NCBI GenBank assembly: GCA_002352215.1
Contig: DEIB01000005.1
Location: forward strand, 1-64,000
Direction: 5' to 3'
Source: Chthonomonas sp. UBA2785
GTDB lineage: Bacteria; Armatimonadota; Fimbriimonadia; Fimbriimonadales; Fimbriimonadaceae
Length of the DNA: 64,000 nt
The number at the start of each line of letters is the position of its first letter. Positions within the stretch are counted from its first letter, which is position 1. Below, in pieces: positions 27,025 to 35,034 of the stretch. The position numbers and the translations under genes were made by a program. Below the pieces are notes generated by a model that saw nothing but the letters and a program-made list of their open reading frames with translations, was not told where the DNA came from and searched no databases.

Positions 27025-29427
27025 CTAGATCAAACTCATCGGGTCCACGTCCACCGCCACCCGCACATCCTTGCTCATCGCAAGTTCGGAAGGGAGGCGG
27101 ATGGGCTCAATATCCGCATCCAGCGGCAGCTTGATGAGGATGTGGAACCGGTACTGATCCTTCAGCTTCGCCAGGGGGCAGGGCAGCGCCGGATACACCT
27201 GCGAGCCCGGCAAGCGCGCCATCAACGTCTGCTGCAGCATCAGCGCCCGCTCACTCACCACGCCCTGGTCCGGCCCGGAGAGCACGATGTTCACCAAGCG
27301 CGTATACGGCGGGTACCCCAGCCGCGACCGGCACTCCACCTCTTCCTCAAAGAATCCCTCGTAGTCGTGCGCCTGCACGCTCTTCAGCGACCGGTGGTCA
27401 GCGTCAATCGCCTGGATAATCACCCGCCCCGCGTGCTCCGCCCGCCCCGCGCGGCCCGCCACCTGTGTCATCAACTGGAACGTGCGCTCCGCCGCTCGAA
27501 AATCCGGAATGTTGAGCGACAAATCCGCCGTAATCACCCCCACCAGCACCACCCGGGGGAAGTCGAACCCCTTGGCCACCATCTGGGTGCCAATGAGGAT
27601 GTCAATCGCCCCCGAGTGGAATTTGGTGACGATCTCTTCTAGCGCCCCCGCCCGCCGGGTCACGTCGCGGTCCAGGCGCTCCACCCGCGCCTTCGGGAAC
27701 ATCGCCTGCACCGTCTCTTGCACACGTTCCACCCCCACGCCCACGCCCCCGAGCTTGGTGCCCCCGCACGCCGGGCACCGGGGCGGTTTGGGTTCATGGT
27801 AGTCGCAGTGGTGGCACCGGAGACGCTGTTGTTGCTGGCTATAGGCCAGCGCGACCTCGCAGTGCGGGCACACAAAGCGGTGCTGGCACTCCTTGCAGAT
27901 GAGGAACGGGGAATACGCCCGCCGGTTGAGGAACAGAATGCTCTGGAGCTTGCGGTCCAACGTGTCTTGCATCGCCTCCGCGAGTTGCGGCCCGATGATG
28001 TCCACCTTTTTCTCCCGGTAGAGGCGCGAGAGGTCTTCAATCTCGATGGTGGGCAGATTCACGGCCCGGGCGCGCTGCTTCAGCTCCAGCATGGTGAGCG
28101 ACCCGGTCTGCGCGGCGGCAAAGGTTTCGATGCTCGGCGTGGCACTGCCCAACACGTAGGGGCAGCCGTGCTGCTGCGCCAGGAAGGCGGCCAGCCCCCG
28201 GCTTTCGTAGCGCGGGCTACTGTCTTGCTTATAGCTAGGCTCGTGCTCTTCGTCCAGCACAATCAGCCCGAGGTCCGGCAGCGGGGCGAATAAGGCCGAC
28301 CGCGCCCCCAGCACCACCGGGCATTCCCCGGCGCGCACCCGGCGCCAGGCCATCAGGCGCTCGGCGGGGGTCATGTTGCTGTGTAGCACCGCCACCCGGT
28401 CCCCAAACCGACCCCGGAGCTGCGCGATGACTTGGGCGGTGAGCGCGATTTCCGGCACCAAGTACAGCACCGGCCGCCCTTGCCGGAGAGACTCGGCGGC
28501 GGCTTGCAAATACACTTCCGTTTTGCCCGAGCCCGTCACGCCGTAGAGCAAGAACCCTTCCGGCCGGTGCGCCGCAATCGCCGCCTGGATCGCCGAAATC
28601 GCCACCGCCTGCTCGGGGTTGGGCACATTAGAAGTGGTGGTAGTGGGGGTGTTTTCCCCCACTTGTTGCAAAAATCCCGCCTGCTCCAGGGCGCGCAGGG
28701 TGGCGTCCGTCACGCCGCCAATGCTGCGCAGTTCGCCGTCTTGGAACACCGTACTCCCCGCTCCCTGCAGGCGCAGCAGTAGCAGACTCTGGGCGGGCTT
28801 GCGCCGCCCCGGCCCGCGCACAAAGGCCTCGATCTCGGCATCCCCAATCGTCAGCCGCCACGAGGTCGGCCGCCGCTTGGATTCAGGCAAAGTGAGGTCC
28901 AGATACTTGCTCGCCAGCCCAATGGCTTCCAAATCCTGCAACGCCTTGCGCAGGGGCGCGGCCAGCGGCTTGGTCTTGGTTTCCGTGATCTCCCCGGCCT
29001 GCAGGGTCTTCCACACCTCGTCCTCCACCAGGGTCAGCTGGCGCGGCGGGTTGCCCGGGCGCACCTGCCAGGTGGTGGTCAGGCGGGTTTGGGCGCGGGG
29101 CGGCAGGGCGGGCGTCATCGCCACGCTCAGCGGGCACAGGGTGCGCTGGCTCACCTCGTGCACCAGCGCCAAAGTCGGCGCGGGCAATGAAAGGGAGCTA
29201 ATCTCACGCCCCAATGGACGGAGCTTGCTGCGCGGGAAACCCAGGTCTTCTTCCTTGACCTTTCGCACCTGGGTGACAAACGCTAGCACCGAGCGTGCCC
29301 CCAGGGGCACCAGCCACGCCTGGCCCGGTTTGGTCCCCGCCGGGGCTTCGTAGGTGAAGTTGCCTTCCCGGCCGGCGGTGCGGCTATCCACCACCACGTC
29401 GGCCACCGAAATCAGGCGTCCGCTCAC
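27025..29427 (-). CDS. priA: Primosomal replication protein N' (PriA helicase)
   Basis: Replication-restart helicase of 800 residues that loads the replisome at stalled forks and D-loops. N-terminal 3'-DNA-binding domain (residues 1-110), Walker A GVTGSGKTE at 296-304, Walker B VLDEEHEPSYK, motif GSATPSIETF, the zinc-binding region with eight Cys (CKECQHRFVCPHCEV…CHHCDYHEPKPPRCPACG) and the C-terminal helicase motifs IGTQMVAKGFDFPRV and TQVAGRAGRAEHAG. The last residues SKDVRVAVDVDPMSLI are duplicated 767 bp away. GTG 29427 overlaps the TGA of the ABC fusion gene upstream (GTGA), so the two are coupled. Confidence 0.96.
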   Translation of the reverse strand: MSGRLISVADVVVDSRTAGREGNFTYEAPAGTKPGQAWLVPLGARSVLAFVTQVRKVKEEDLGFPRSKLRPLGREISSLSLPAPTLALVHEVSQRTLCPLSVAMTPALPPRAQTRLTTTWQVRPGNPPRQLTLVEDEVWKTLQAGEITETKTKPLAAPLRKALQDLEAIGLASKYLDLTLPESKRRPTSWRLTIGDAEIEAFVRGPGRRKPAQSLLLLRLQGAGSTVFQDGELRSIGGVTDATLRALEQAGFLQQVGENTPTTTTSNVPNPEQAVAISAIQAAIAAHRPEGFLLYGVTGSGKTEVYLQAAAESLRQGRPVLYLVPEIALTAQVIAQLRGRFGDRVAVLHSNMTPAERLMAWRRVRAGECPVVLGARSALFAPLPDLGLIVLDEEHEPSYKQDSSPRYESRGLAAFLAQQHGCPYVLGSATPSIETFAAAQTGSLTMLELKQRARAVNLPTIEIEDLSRLYREKKVDIIGPQLAEAMQDTLDRKLQSILFLNRRAYSPFLICKECQHRFVCPHCEVALAYSQQQQRLRCHHCDYHEPKPPRCPACGGTKLGGVGVGVERVQETVQAMFPKARVERLDRDVTRRAGALEEIVTKFHSGAIDILIGTQMVAKGFDFPRVVLVGVITADLSLNIPDFRAAERTFQLMTQVAGRAGRAEHAGRVIIQAIDADHRSLKSVQAHDYEGFFEEEVECRSRLGYPPYTRLVNIVLSGPDQGVVSERALMLQQTLMARLPGSQVYPALPCPLAKLKDQYRFHILIKLPLDADIEPIRLPSELAMSKDVRVAVDVDPMSLI

Positions 29428-31835
29428 AGTTTGGCAGCCGTGAACTTCATGCGGGTCAGCGACCGAATCTGGATCAACGTAAAGCCAATCAGGATCGCGC
29501 CCATCACCCAGGCCGCCGCCGTGGCGTACCCAAACTTGAGGAACATGAAGGCGTTGGTCCAGATCTCGAGCCCCACGGTGTGGGTGCTATAGAGCGGCCC
29601 GCCCCCGGTGAGGACGAAGACGTTTTCCATCGCTTTGAACCCCGCAATGAACACCCCCAGCAGGTTGATGAGGATGAGTGGGCGCAGGCTCGGTAGCGTC
29701 ATGTACCGGATCTTGTGCCACCACTCCGCCCCATCCAGGTCGGCGGCTTCGTAGCGCTCTTGGGGCACGTTCTTCAGCGCCGCCAGATACAAGATGGACC
29801 CTGGCCCGGCCCCCGCCCAGATGCCCGGCAGCACCACGGCAAACATCGCCAGCTTGGGGTCGCCCAGCCAGTCTTGGGCCAGCGGGATTTCACCCCCGCC
29901 CATCCGCATCCACAGCGGGTTGATCGCCTGGATGATGGGGGCCAGCAGGCTGTTGAGCAAGCCAGTTTCCGCCCGGTCGTAGAACTGCCGCCACATAAAC
30001 GCAATGACAATCCCCGAGGTCATCGCCGGGAGATAAAACACCGTGCGGAAGAACAACGTGAAGCGCGGGATCTCGTTCAGCGCCAGGGCCAGCAAGATAG
30101 GCAACACGAAGCCCATCACGATGGTCAACCCCACGTAGATCACGCTGTTCATCAGGCTCTTCCAGAACAGCGAACTGGTAAAGACGTTGATGAAATTGTC
30201 TAACCCCACCCACTGCGGGGATTGCATGATTCGGTAATCCTGGAAGGCGATGACGAGCCCCTTCACCAGCGGGTAGTACGCCCACACCAGGATGCTGAGG
30301 CACGCGGGCAGCAGACACCAAACCACAAAGCGCCGCACCCGGCCGCGGTCGGTGCCGGCGGGCATGCGCTGCTCCACCCACGCCTCCACATTACGAGCTT
30401 TGCGGATGGCCCACGCAATCAAGCCCGCCGTGATGAGCAACACGATCACCAGCGCCGTGGTGGCCCGCCCCCGCAGGGCGTTCATCTCGGCCTCGGGGAT
30501 GTAGCCCAGCAGCTTGCGGTTCATCTCCTGGTTCACTTCTTCCAGGATCTGGTCGGCGGGGCGGTTGGGGTCCAGGCGCGCGCGGTCCAGCGCACCATCC
30601 AGCACCAAATACACCTGTTGGGAGTTGCGGCCGTAGGGTTCGGGCTTCCCGGTTTGGAAGAGTTTCTCGTTCGCCTCCACGTAGCCCGGGTCCACCGTTC
30701 CCGCCAGGTCGGCGTAACCAAACTGCTTGAGCAGCACCGGATTGATGAGCTTTTCCAGCCCTAAATCCACAAACTTGACGGTGCTGATCCGCGCCGCCTC
30801 TTGGCTGACAAAGAAGTCAATGAACCGCCAGCAGGCTTCAATCTTCTTGGGGTCTTTGATGCTGGCGTTGATAGCCCACATCCCCGAGTTGATCTCGTTG
30901 TAGCTTCCGGCGGGGCCGGCGGGCATTCGCGCGATGCCGATGAGGGCCGGGTTGAGGTCGCTCATGCTCAGCATCACGTCGTTGGTGTAGCTGAACCACA
31001 TGGCCACCTTGCCGTCCTTCACATCCTGCGACCAAGTGGGGGTGACCTGCGCGATGGGGCCGTAGGTTTTGCCATCCGCGCCCTTCCATGTGGTGACGGT
31101 AAGCCGCCGATAGAACTCCAGGGCCTTGGCCGCTTCGGGGGTGTTCACCACCGCCTTGGCGTAGCCGCGCTCGGCGGGCACCAGCACCTCGCCCCCGGCT
31201 TGCCACACAAAGTTGGTCCACCAGTAGCCTTGGCCCCCGGGGCCGCCGCTGAAAACGAACCCGCGCGTGCCCGGTACCCGCTCCATGATCTGGCGGGAGT
31301 ACGCTTCGAACTCTTCCCACGTGCGCGGCGGCTTGTTGGGGTCCAGCCCCGCCTTCGCGTAGATGTCCTTGCGGTAGTAAAGCGCCTGGGCGACCTGGAA
31401 AAACGGCACCGCGTAAATCCGGTTGTCGTAGCTGCGCAGCACCTTCTCGATCTCGGGCTGCACCCGATCCATGCTGGCGGGGTCTTTGGCAATCAAGTCG
31501 TCCAGCGGGCGGCAGAATCCTTGATCGATATAAGAGAAGTACTGCCGGAAGTTGACATAGAACACGTCGGGCGCGGTGTCGCCGGCCATGCTCATGAGGA
31601 AGCCGCTCTCGGCCCGGTCCCCGATCAGCTCTAGGCCCCCGGCATTTACCACCCGCAGATCCGGGTTGCGGGCATGGAACTCGTCAAAGATGGCGCGGCG
31701 CGTCATCTCGCGGGGGTTGGTGGTTTCGCGCGGCGGGATGCCTTGCCCCGGCCCCGCCATCATGCGAATGGTAACGGGTTCCGCCCCCGCCAAGGCGGCG
31801 AGCAAGAGCACGAACAGGCCAAGAATTCGCCGCAT
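29424..31835 (-). CDS. Fused ABC solute-binding protein and MalF-type permease
   Basis: One 803-residue protein. Residues 1-18 are a signal peptide. Residues about 20-440 are a family-1 extracellular solute-binding protein as in maltose/glycerol-3-phosphate importers (FHARNPDLRVVN, YAVPFFQVAQALYYRKDI, GEVAM-like DGKVAMWFSYTND, EACWRFIDFFVSQEAARI). A membrane span lies at 460-477 and a charged linker follows. Residues about 505-803 are an ABC permease of the carbohydrate type, with the EAA loop at EAADLDGAEWWHKIRYMTLPSLRP (696-719), which docks on the ATPase. Normally these are separate genes. No second permease or ATPase gene is adjacent, so partners must be encoded elsewhere. GGAGG precedes ATG 31835. 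Confidence 0.88.
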   Translation of the reverse strand: MRRILGLFVLLLAALAGAEPVTIRMMAGPGQGIPPRETTNPREMTRRAIFDEFHARNPDLRVVNAGGLELIGDRAESGFLMSMAGDTAPDVFYVNFRQYFSYIDQGFCRPLDDLIAKDPASMDRVQPEIEKVLRSYDNRIYAVPFFQVAQALYYRKDIYAKAGLDPNKPPRTWEEFEAYSRQIMERVPGTRGFVFSGGPGGQGYWWTNFVWQAGGEVLVPAERGYAKAVVNTPEAAKALEFYRRLTVTTWKGADGKTYGPIAQVTPTWSQDVKDGKVAMWFSYTNDVMLSMSDLNPALIGIARMPAGPAGSYNEINSGMWAINASIKDPKKIEACWRFIDFFVSQEAARISTVKFVDLGLEKLINPVLLKQFGYADLAGTVDPGYVEANEKLFQTGKPEPYGRNSQQVYLVLDGALDRARLDPNRPADQILEEVNQEMNRKLLGYIPEAEMNALRGRATTALVIVLLITAGLIAWAIRKARNVEAWVEQRMPAGTDRGRVRRFVVWCLLPACLSILVWAYYPLVKGLVIAFQDYRIMQSPQWVGLDNFINVFTSSLFWKSLMNSVIYVGLTIVMGFVLPILLALALNEIPRFTLFFRTVFYLPAMTSGIVIAFMWRQFYDRAETGLLNSLLAPIIQAINPLWMRMGGGEIPLAQDWLGDPKLAMFAVVLPGIWAGAGPGSILYLAALKNVPQERYEAADLDGAEWWHKIRYMTLPSLRPLILINLLGVFIAGFKAMENVFVLTGGGPLYSTHTVGLEIWTNAFMFLKFGYATAAAWVMGAILIGFTLIQIRSLTRMKFTAAKL

Positions 31836-31877
31836 GAGGACCCTCCATGATACGGCGGAAGGGAGGCCAAAAGCAAA

Positions 31878-31922
31878 CCCGCCCGAGCCGGGAAGGACCT
31901 GACTCGAGCGGGCAATTGGGAG
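31878..31922 (-). terminator. Hairpin after the PEP-CTERM gene at 31936
   Basis: On the minus strand CCCGCTCG pairs with CGGGCGGG (one G-T) around a loop of about 27 nt, followed by TTTGCTTTT. Confidence 0.6.
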
Positions 31923-31935
31923 TTGGGAAATGAGC

Positions 31936-32532
31936 TTAGGCGCGTCGGCGGCGGCGAGCCAGAGCGAGGAGGCCCGCACCGAGCGCGATCATGCTGGCCG
32001 GTTCCGGCACCGCACTGCTGGTGAAGCTGGCCGTGTAGCTCGTGATGAACGTGCTGCTGTTGTAGCTCGAGTTCGCAAAGCTGAAGTTATAGATTTCTTG
32101 GCTAAGGCCCGCCGGCACATTCGGGCCGGAGAAGACCACGCCATCCAGACGGATGTCGCTGCTGCCCGCGCCCCCGTCCATCACCAAGAGACCCTTGGTG
32201 TAGGAGATATTGAGGACCGGATTCGAGGCCGAATCCGTGAAGTTGATGGTGCCGGAACCCATGGCGTAGACACCGCTCACGATCGAAGTGATCGTCGTGT
32301 TCGACATCACGAACTGAGCGTTGCTGACCGAACCACCGCCGATGAGGCCGGGGGTTTCCAGCGTCAGGCCGGGCTGGCTCCAGCTGCCGTAGACCAGGAA
32401 GGCATTCGTATCGACGAACATCACCGGGTTGCTCGAGGTACCACTCGGGTCGGCAAACGTGGCCACCGTAAAGGAATTCGCCATCGCGGCCACCGAGGCC
32501 AAGGCCATACCGGCTGTAATCCAAATCTTCAT
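31936..32532 (-). CDS. PEP-CTERM sorted secreted protein, paralog C
   Basis: A 198-residue exported protein: signal peptide MKIWITAGMALASVAAMA, a beta-rich body beginning NSFTVATFADPSGTSSNPVM, and a PEP-CTERM-like tail VPEPASMIALGAGLLALA followed by RRRRRA. It is a paralog of the next gene (32705), the same length and sharing TFADPSG, TASFTSSAVPEPA and the pattern of short Ser/Thr-rich strands. ATG 32532 has GGGAG 9 nt upstream. An in-frame ATG at 32559 is less likely because the signal peptide begins at MKIW. It has its own terminator. No enzymatic motif is seen; a structural surface role is likely. Confidence 0.8.
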   Translation of the reverse strand: MKIWITAGMALASVAAMANSFTVATFADPSGTSSNPVMFVDTNAFLVYGSWSQPGLTLETPGLIGGGSVSNAQFVMSNTTITSIVSGVYAMGSGTINFTDSASNPVLNISYTKGLLVMDGGAGSSDIRLDGVVFSGPNVPAGLSQEIYNFSFANSSYNSSTFITSYTASFTSSAVPEPASMIALGAGLLALARRRRRA

Positions 32533-32645
32533 AAGTCCAATCTCCCGGTGCCGATTCATCTCGGCACACCACCAAGATACCAGCCCGCGAGGTTAAGCTG
32601 AAGTCAAGAAGGTGGCCCATGGCCCCGTATTCCTACGGGCTTTGG

Positions 32646-32685
32646 CAAAAAACATCCCCTCTCACCGATGAGGCAAGAGGGGATG
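32646..32685 (-). terminator. Intrinsic terminator of the PEP-CTERM gene at 32705
   Basis: A perfect 10-bp stem CATCCCCTCT/AGAGGGGATG with a 13-nt loop is followed by six T on the minus strand. Confidence 0.85.
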
Positions 32686-32704
32686 TTTGAATACCAAGCC
32701 CGAT

Positions 32705-33301
32705 TTAGGCTTGGCGGCGGCGACGAGCCAGCGCGAGCAGGCCCGCACCCAGAGCGACCATGGTGGCCGGTTCCGGCACCGCGCTGCTAGTGAAGCTGGC
32801 GGTGTAGGTGGTGTTGTTGCCCACGTTTCTCTGGTTGGCCAGAGCGAAGTTGAACTGCGTCATCGTGGCACCCGGAGGCACCGCAGGACCGCTGAGCGTG
32901 ATGTTTTGACCGCGCAGCGTGCTGGCACCGGCGCCGAGGCCTTCCACAAACGTGGCGCTATCGAACGAGATGGTGAACAGCGGGTTGTTGCTGCTGTCTG
33001 AGAAGCTGATGCTGCCCGGACCGGTGGCGAAGAGCCCCGGAATGACCTGCGTCAGCGCAAGCGTCGTCGTGTTGAACTTGGCATTGGTTACGGTCGGGGC
33101 ACCCACGGCGCCCGGCGCGATCAACGTGAGACCCGCGTTGCCCCAAGCTCCGTTCAGAGTCTTGGCCACGCGGTCATGCACGAAAACCGGATTGTGGGCA
33201 TTGCCCGACGGATCCGCAAACGTCGCAAACGTCACGGAGTTGTCGGCCATCGCCGCGACCGCACTGCCCAACACCAGCGCCGTCATAAGAACTTTCTTCA
33301 T
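32705..33301 (-). CDS. PEP-CTERM sorted secreted protein, paralog D
   Basis: A 198-residue exported protein, paralog of the one at 31936: signal peptide MKKVLMTALVLGSAVAAMA, body DNSVTFATFADPSGNAHNPVF and tail VPEPATMVALGAGLLALA plus RRRRQA. GAGGAGG lies before ATG 33301 (spacing 12), and a TAAACT -10 box (33342-33337) gives a leader of about 30 nt. The gene is divergent from recA across 226 bp. Confidence 0.8.
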   Translation of the reverse strand: MKKVLMTALVLGSAVAAMADNSVTFATFADPSGNAHNPVFVHDRVAKTLNGAWGNAGLTLIAPGAVGAPTVTNAKFNTTTLALTQVIPGLFATGPGSISFSDSSNNPLFTISFDSATFVEGLGAGASTLRGQNITLSGPAVPPGATMTQFNFALANQRNVGNNTTYTASFTSSAVPEPATMVALGAGLLALARRRRQA

Positions 33302-33473
33302 GATAAAACCAGACCTCCTCTCCCGAAGCCACGGCTAGTTTAGCTCGCCCCTCCCCCGGCTAGGGTCGTATGAATTACTAGGTTTTGGTGAATATCCCTT
33401 GATTTGGCATGGCTCGCTGAGCTGCCCGGTCGACGCGGCGGCCTAGGGCACTGGAGAATTTTTACAGGGACGC

Positions 33474-33516
33474 TTGACCTCTCGCGCTGGCAATATAGTA
33501 TAGTTTTGTCTAGGAG
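33474..33516 (+). promoter_or_regulatory. recA promoter and ribosome-binding site
   Basis: TTGACC (33474-33479), overlapping TATAGT boxes at 33494 and 33499 (spacing 14 or 19), then AGGAG at 33512-33516. No LexA-type palindrome of a kind I recognise is present. The rest of the 226-bp divergent region (33302-33527) shows no other feature apart from the opposing promoter near 33340. Confidence 0.55.
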
Positions 33517-33527
33517 TATTGAGAACC

Positions 33528-34574
33528 GTGGCTGCGACCCGAAATCAACCCACTGACAAGAACGAAGCCGTGGCCCTCGCGGTCCAGCAGATCGAAAAGG
33601 CCTTCGGCAAGGGGTCCATCATGCGCATGACGGATGGTAACCGCGAGGCTATTGCCACCATCTCTTCTGGCGCCCTGAGCCTGGACCTCGCCCTCGGCGG
33701 CGGCATCCCGCGCGGTCGAATTACCGAAATCTACGGCGCGGAAAGCAGTGGGAAAACCACCCTCGCCCTGCACATCATTGCTGAAGCCCAAAAGGCGGGC
33801 GGCATGGCCCTCTTCGTGGACGCGGAGCACGCCCTAGACACCGATTACGCCCAGCGCCTGGGTGTGGACATTGACCGCCTCTACGTGAGCCAACCGAGCA
33901 GCGGGGAAGAGGCCCTCGAGATCATGGACGCGATGGTGCGCAGCGGCGCGATGGACATCGTTGTGCTGGACTCGGTGGCCGCTTTGGTGCCCAAGAACGA
34001 AATTGAAGGCGACATGGGCGACAGCCACGTGGGCCTGCAAGCCCGCATGATGAGCCAGGCCCTGCGCAAGCTCGGTGGCCAGCTGAGCAAGACGCACACC
34101 GCCGCGATTTTCATCAACCAGATTCGCGAGAAGATCGGTGTGATGTTCGGCAACCCCGAAACCACCCCCGGCGGCCGCGCCCTCAAGTTCTGGTCGTCGG
34201 TGCGCTTGGAAGTGCGACGCGGGGAAATCCTGAAGGACGGCACGGAAAGCGTCGGCGCCCGCACCAAGGTGAAGGTGGTGAAGAACAAGATTGCCCCGCC
34301 GTTCCGCACCACCGAATTCGACATCATCTTCGGCAAGGGCATTAGCCGCGCCGGTGACCTCCTGGACCTCTCCGTGGAGCACGGATTTGTGAACCGCGCG
34401 GGCACGTACTTCAACTACAAGGACGAGCGCCTGGCCCAGGGCCGTGAGAACGCCCGTGCCGCTCTGCTGAGCAAGCCTGAGGTCATGGAAGAGCTGGAGC
34501 GTGACCTGAAGGCGAAGCTGATGCCGGCCCGCCTTGAAGCCCCGATCGAGGAACCCGAAGACGACGACATTTGA
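33528..34574 (+). CDS. recA: Recombinase A
   Basis: Cytosolic strand-exchange recombinase and SOS co-protease, 348 residues. Seen: [11 protein letters not shown], Walker [14 protein letters not shown], Walker [13 protein letters not shown], loop L2 region [22 protein letters not shown], and [14 protein letters not shown] choose GTG 33528 ([23 protein letters not shown]), which is 11 nt after AGGAG, rather than TTG 33519, which lies only 2 nt after it. recX overlaps its 3' end, the common recA-recX arrangement. Confidence 0.97.
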   Translation: MAATRNQPTDKNEAVALAVQQIEKAFGKGSIMRMTDGNREAIATISSGALSLDLALGGGIPRGRITEIYGAESSGKTTLALHIIAEAQKAGGMALFVDAEHALDTDYAQRLGVDIDRLYVSQPSSGEEALEIMDAMVRSGAMDIVVLDSVAALVPKNEIEGDMGDSHVGLQARMMSQALRKLGGQLSKTHTAAIFINQIREKIGVMFGNPETTPGGRALKFWSSVRLEVRRGEILKDGTESVGARTKVKVVKNKIAPPFRTTEFDIIFGKGISRAGDLLDLSVEHGFVNRAGTYFNYKDERLAQGRENARAALLSKPEVMEELERDLKAKLMPARLEAPIEEPEDDDI

Positions 34575-35034
34575 GACCGCCCTCGCGGCTACGGTGAAAT
34601 GGCTAGCCCGGCGCGACCTGACGGAAGCAGAACTCCGGGCTCGCCTTGAACGCGCCGCCACGCCGGCTTCGGTGGCCGATGCCGTCGTCGCCCACGCCCG
34701 GGCGCGGAAATGGGTGGATGACACGCGTGTCGCTACCCGCACCACCGAGATTGCCGCTCGCCACAAGGGGCTTGGCACCGCCGGGATTGACCATGTGCTG
34801 GAGCGCAAAGGCGTGGACGAGACCCTGCGCGAAACCGTGCTGGATGGCGACGAGGAGCAACCCCGCGCCACCGCCCTGGCTACCAAAGAGCGAGATCGGG
34901 GGCGCACAGCGGCCCAAACCGCCCGGAAGTTAGCGTCAAAGGGATACAGTGAAGAAAGCATCCGGGGCGCCCTGGATGCGACCTTCCCGGGCTGGGATGA
35001 GCCCGCGCCCCTGGAGACCGACGGTGACGCCTGA
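34534..35034 (+). CDS. recX: RecX family regulator
   Basis: Small helical protein that binds and modulates RecA filaments. About 166 residues, made of three-helix repeats: [42 protein letters not shown], and [25 protein letters not shown]. The frame opens at TTG 34534 inside recA (41-bp overlap). The only other in-frame candidate is GTG 34594, which would remove the first helix, so I keep the longer form with reservation. It is cotranscribed with recA and rny. Confidence 0.85.
   Translation: MKPRSRNPKTTTFETALAATVKWLARRDLTEAELRARLERAATPASVADAVVAHARARKWVDDTRVATRTTEIAARHKGLGTAGIDHVLERKGVDETLRETVLDGDEEQPRATALATKERDRGRTAAQTARKLASKGYSEESIRGALDATFPGWDEPAPLETDGDA

Larger units (their letters stand above)
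26264..27076. repeat. Pair of 46-bp direct repeats (26264-26309 and 27031-27076) flanking a low-GC gene
   Basis: The two 46-bp copies agree at 44 positions and have the same orientation. The 721 bp between them hold one gene of conspicuously lower GC than the surroundings. Both mismatches are synonymous in the PriA frame (CCC/CCG for Pro and GAC/GAT for Asp); the last PriA codon, outside the repeat, differs Val/Ile. The layout looks like an insertion that replaced the priA 3' end with a homologous one. Confidence 0.85.

Noticed and set aside
33302..33527. LexA (SOS) box before recA
   Set aside because: No palindrome of a known LexA type was found. The Gram-positive and proteobacterial consensus motifs are absent; another class cannot be excluded.
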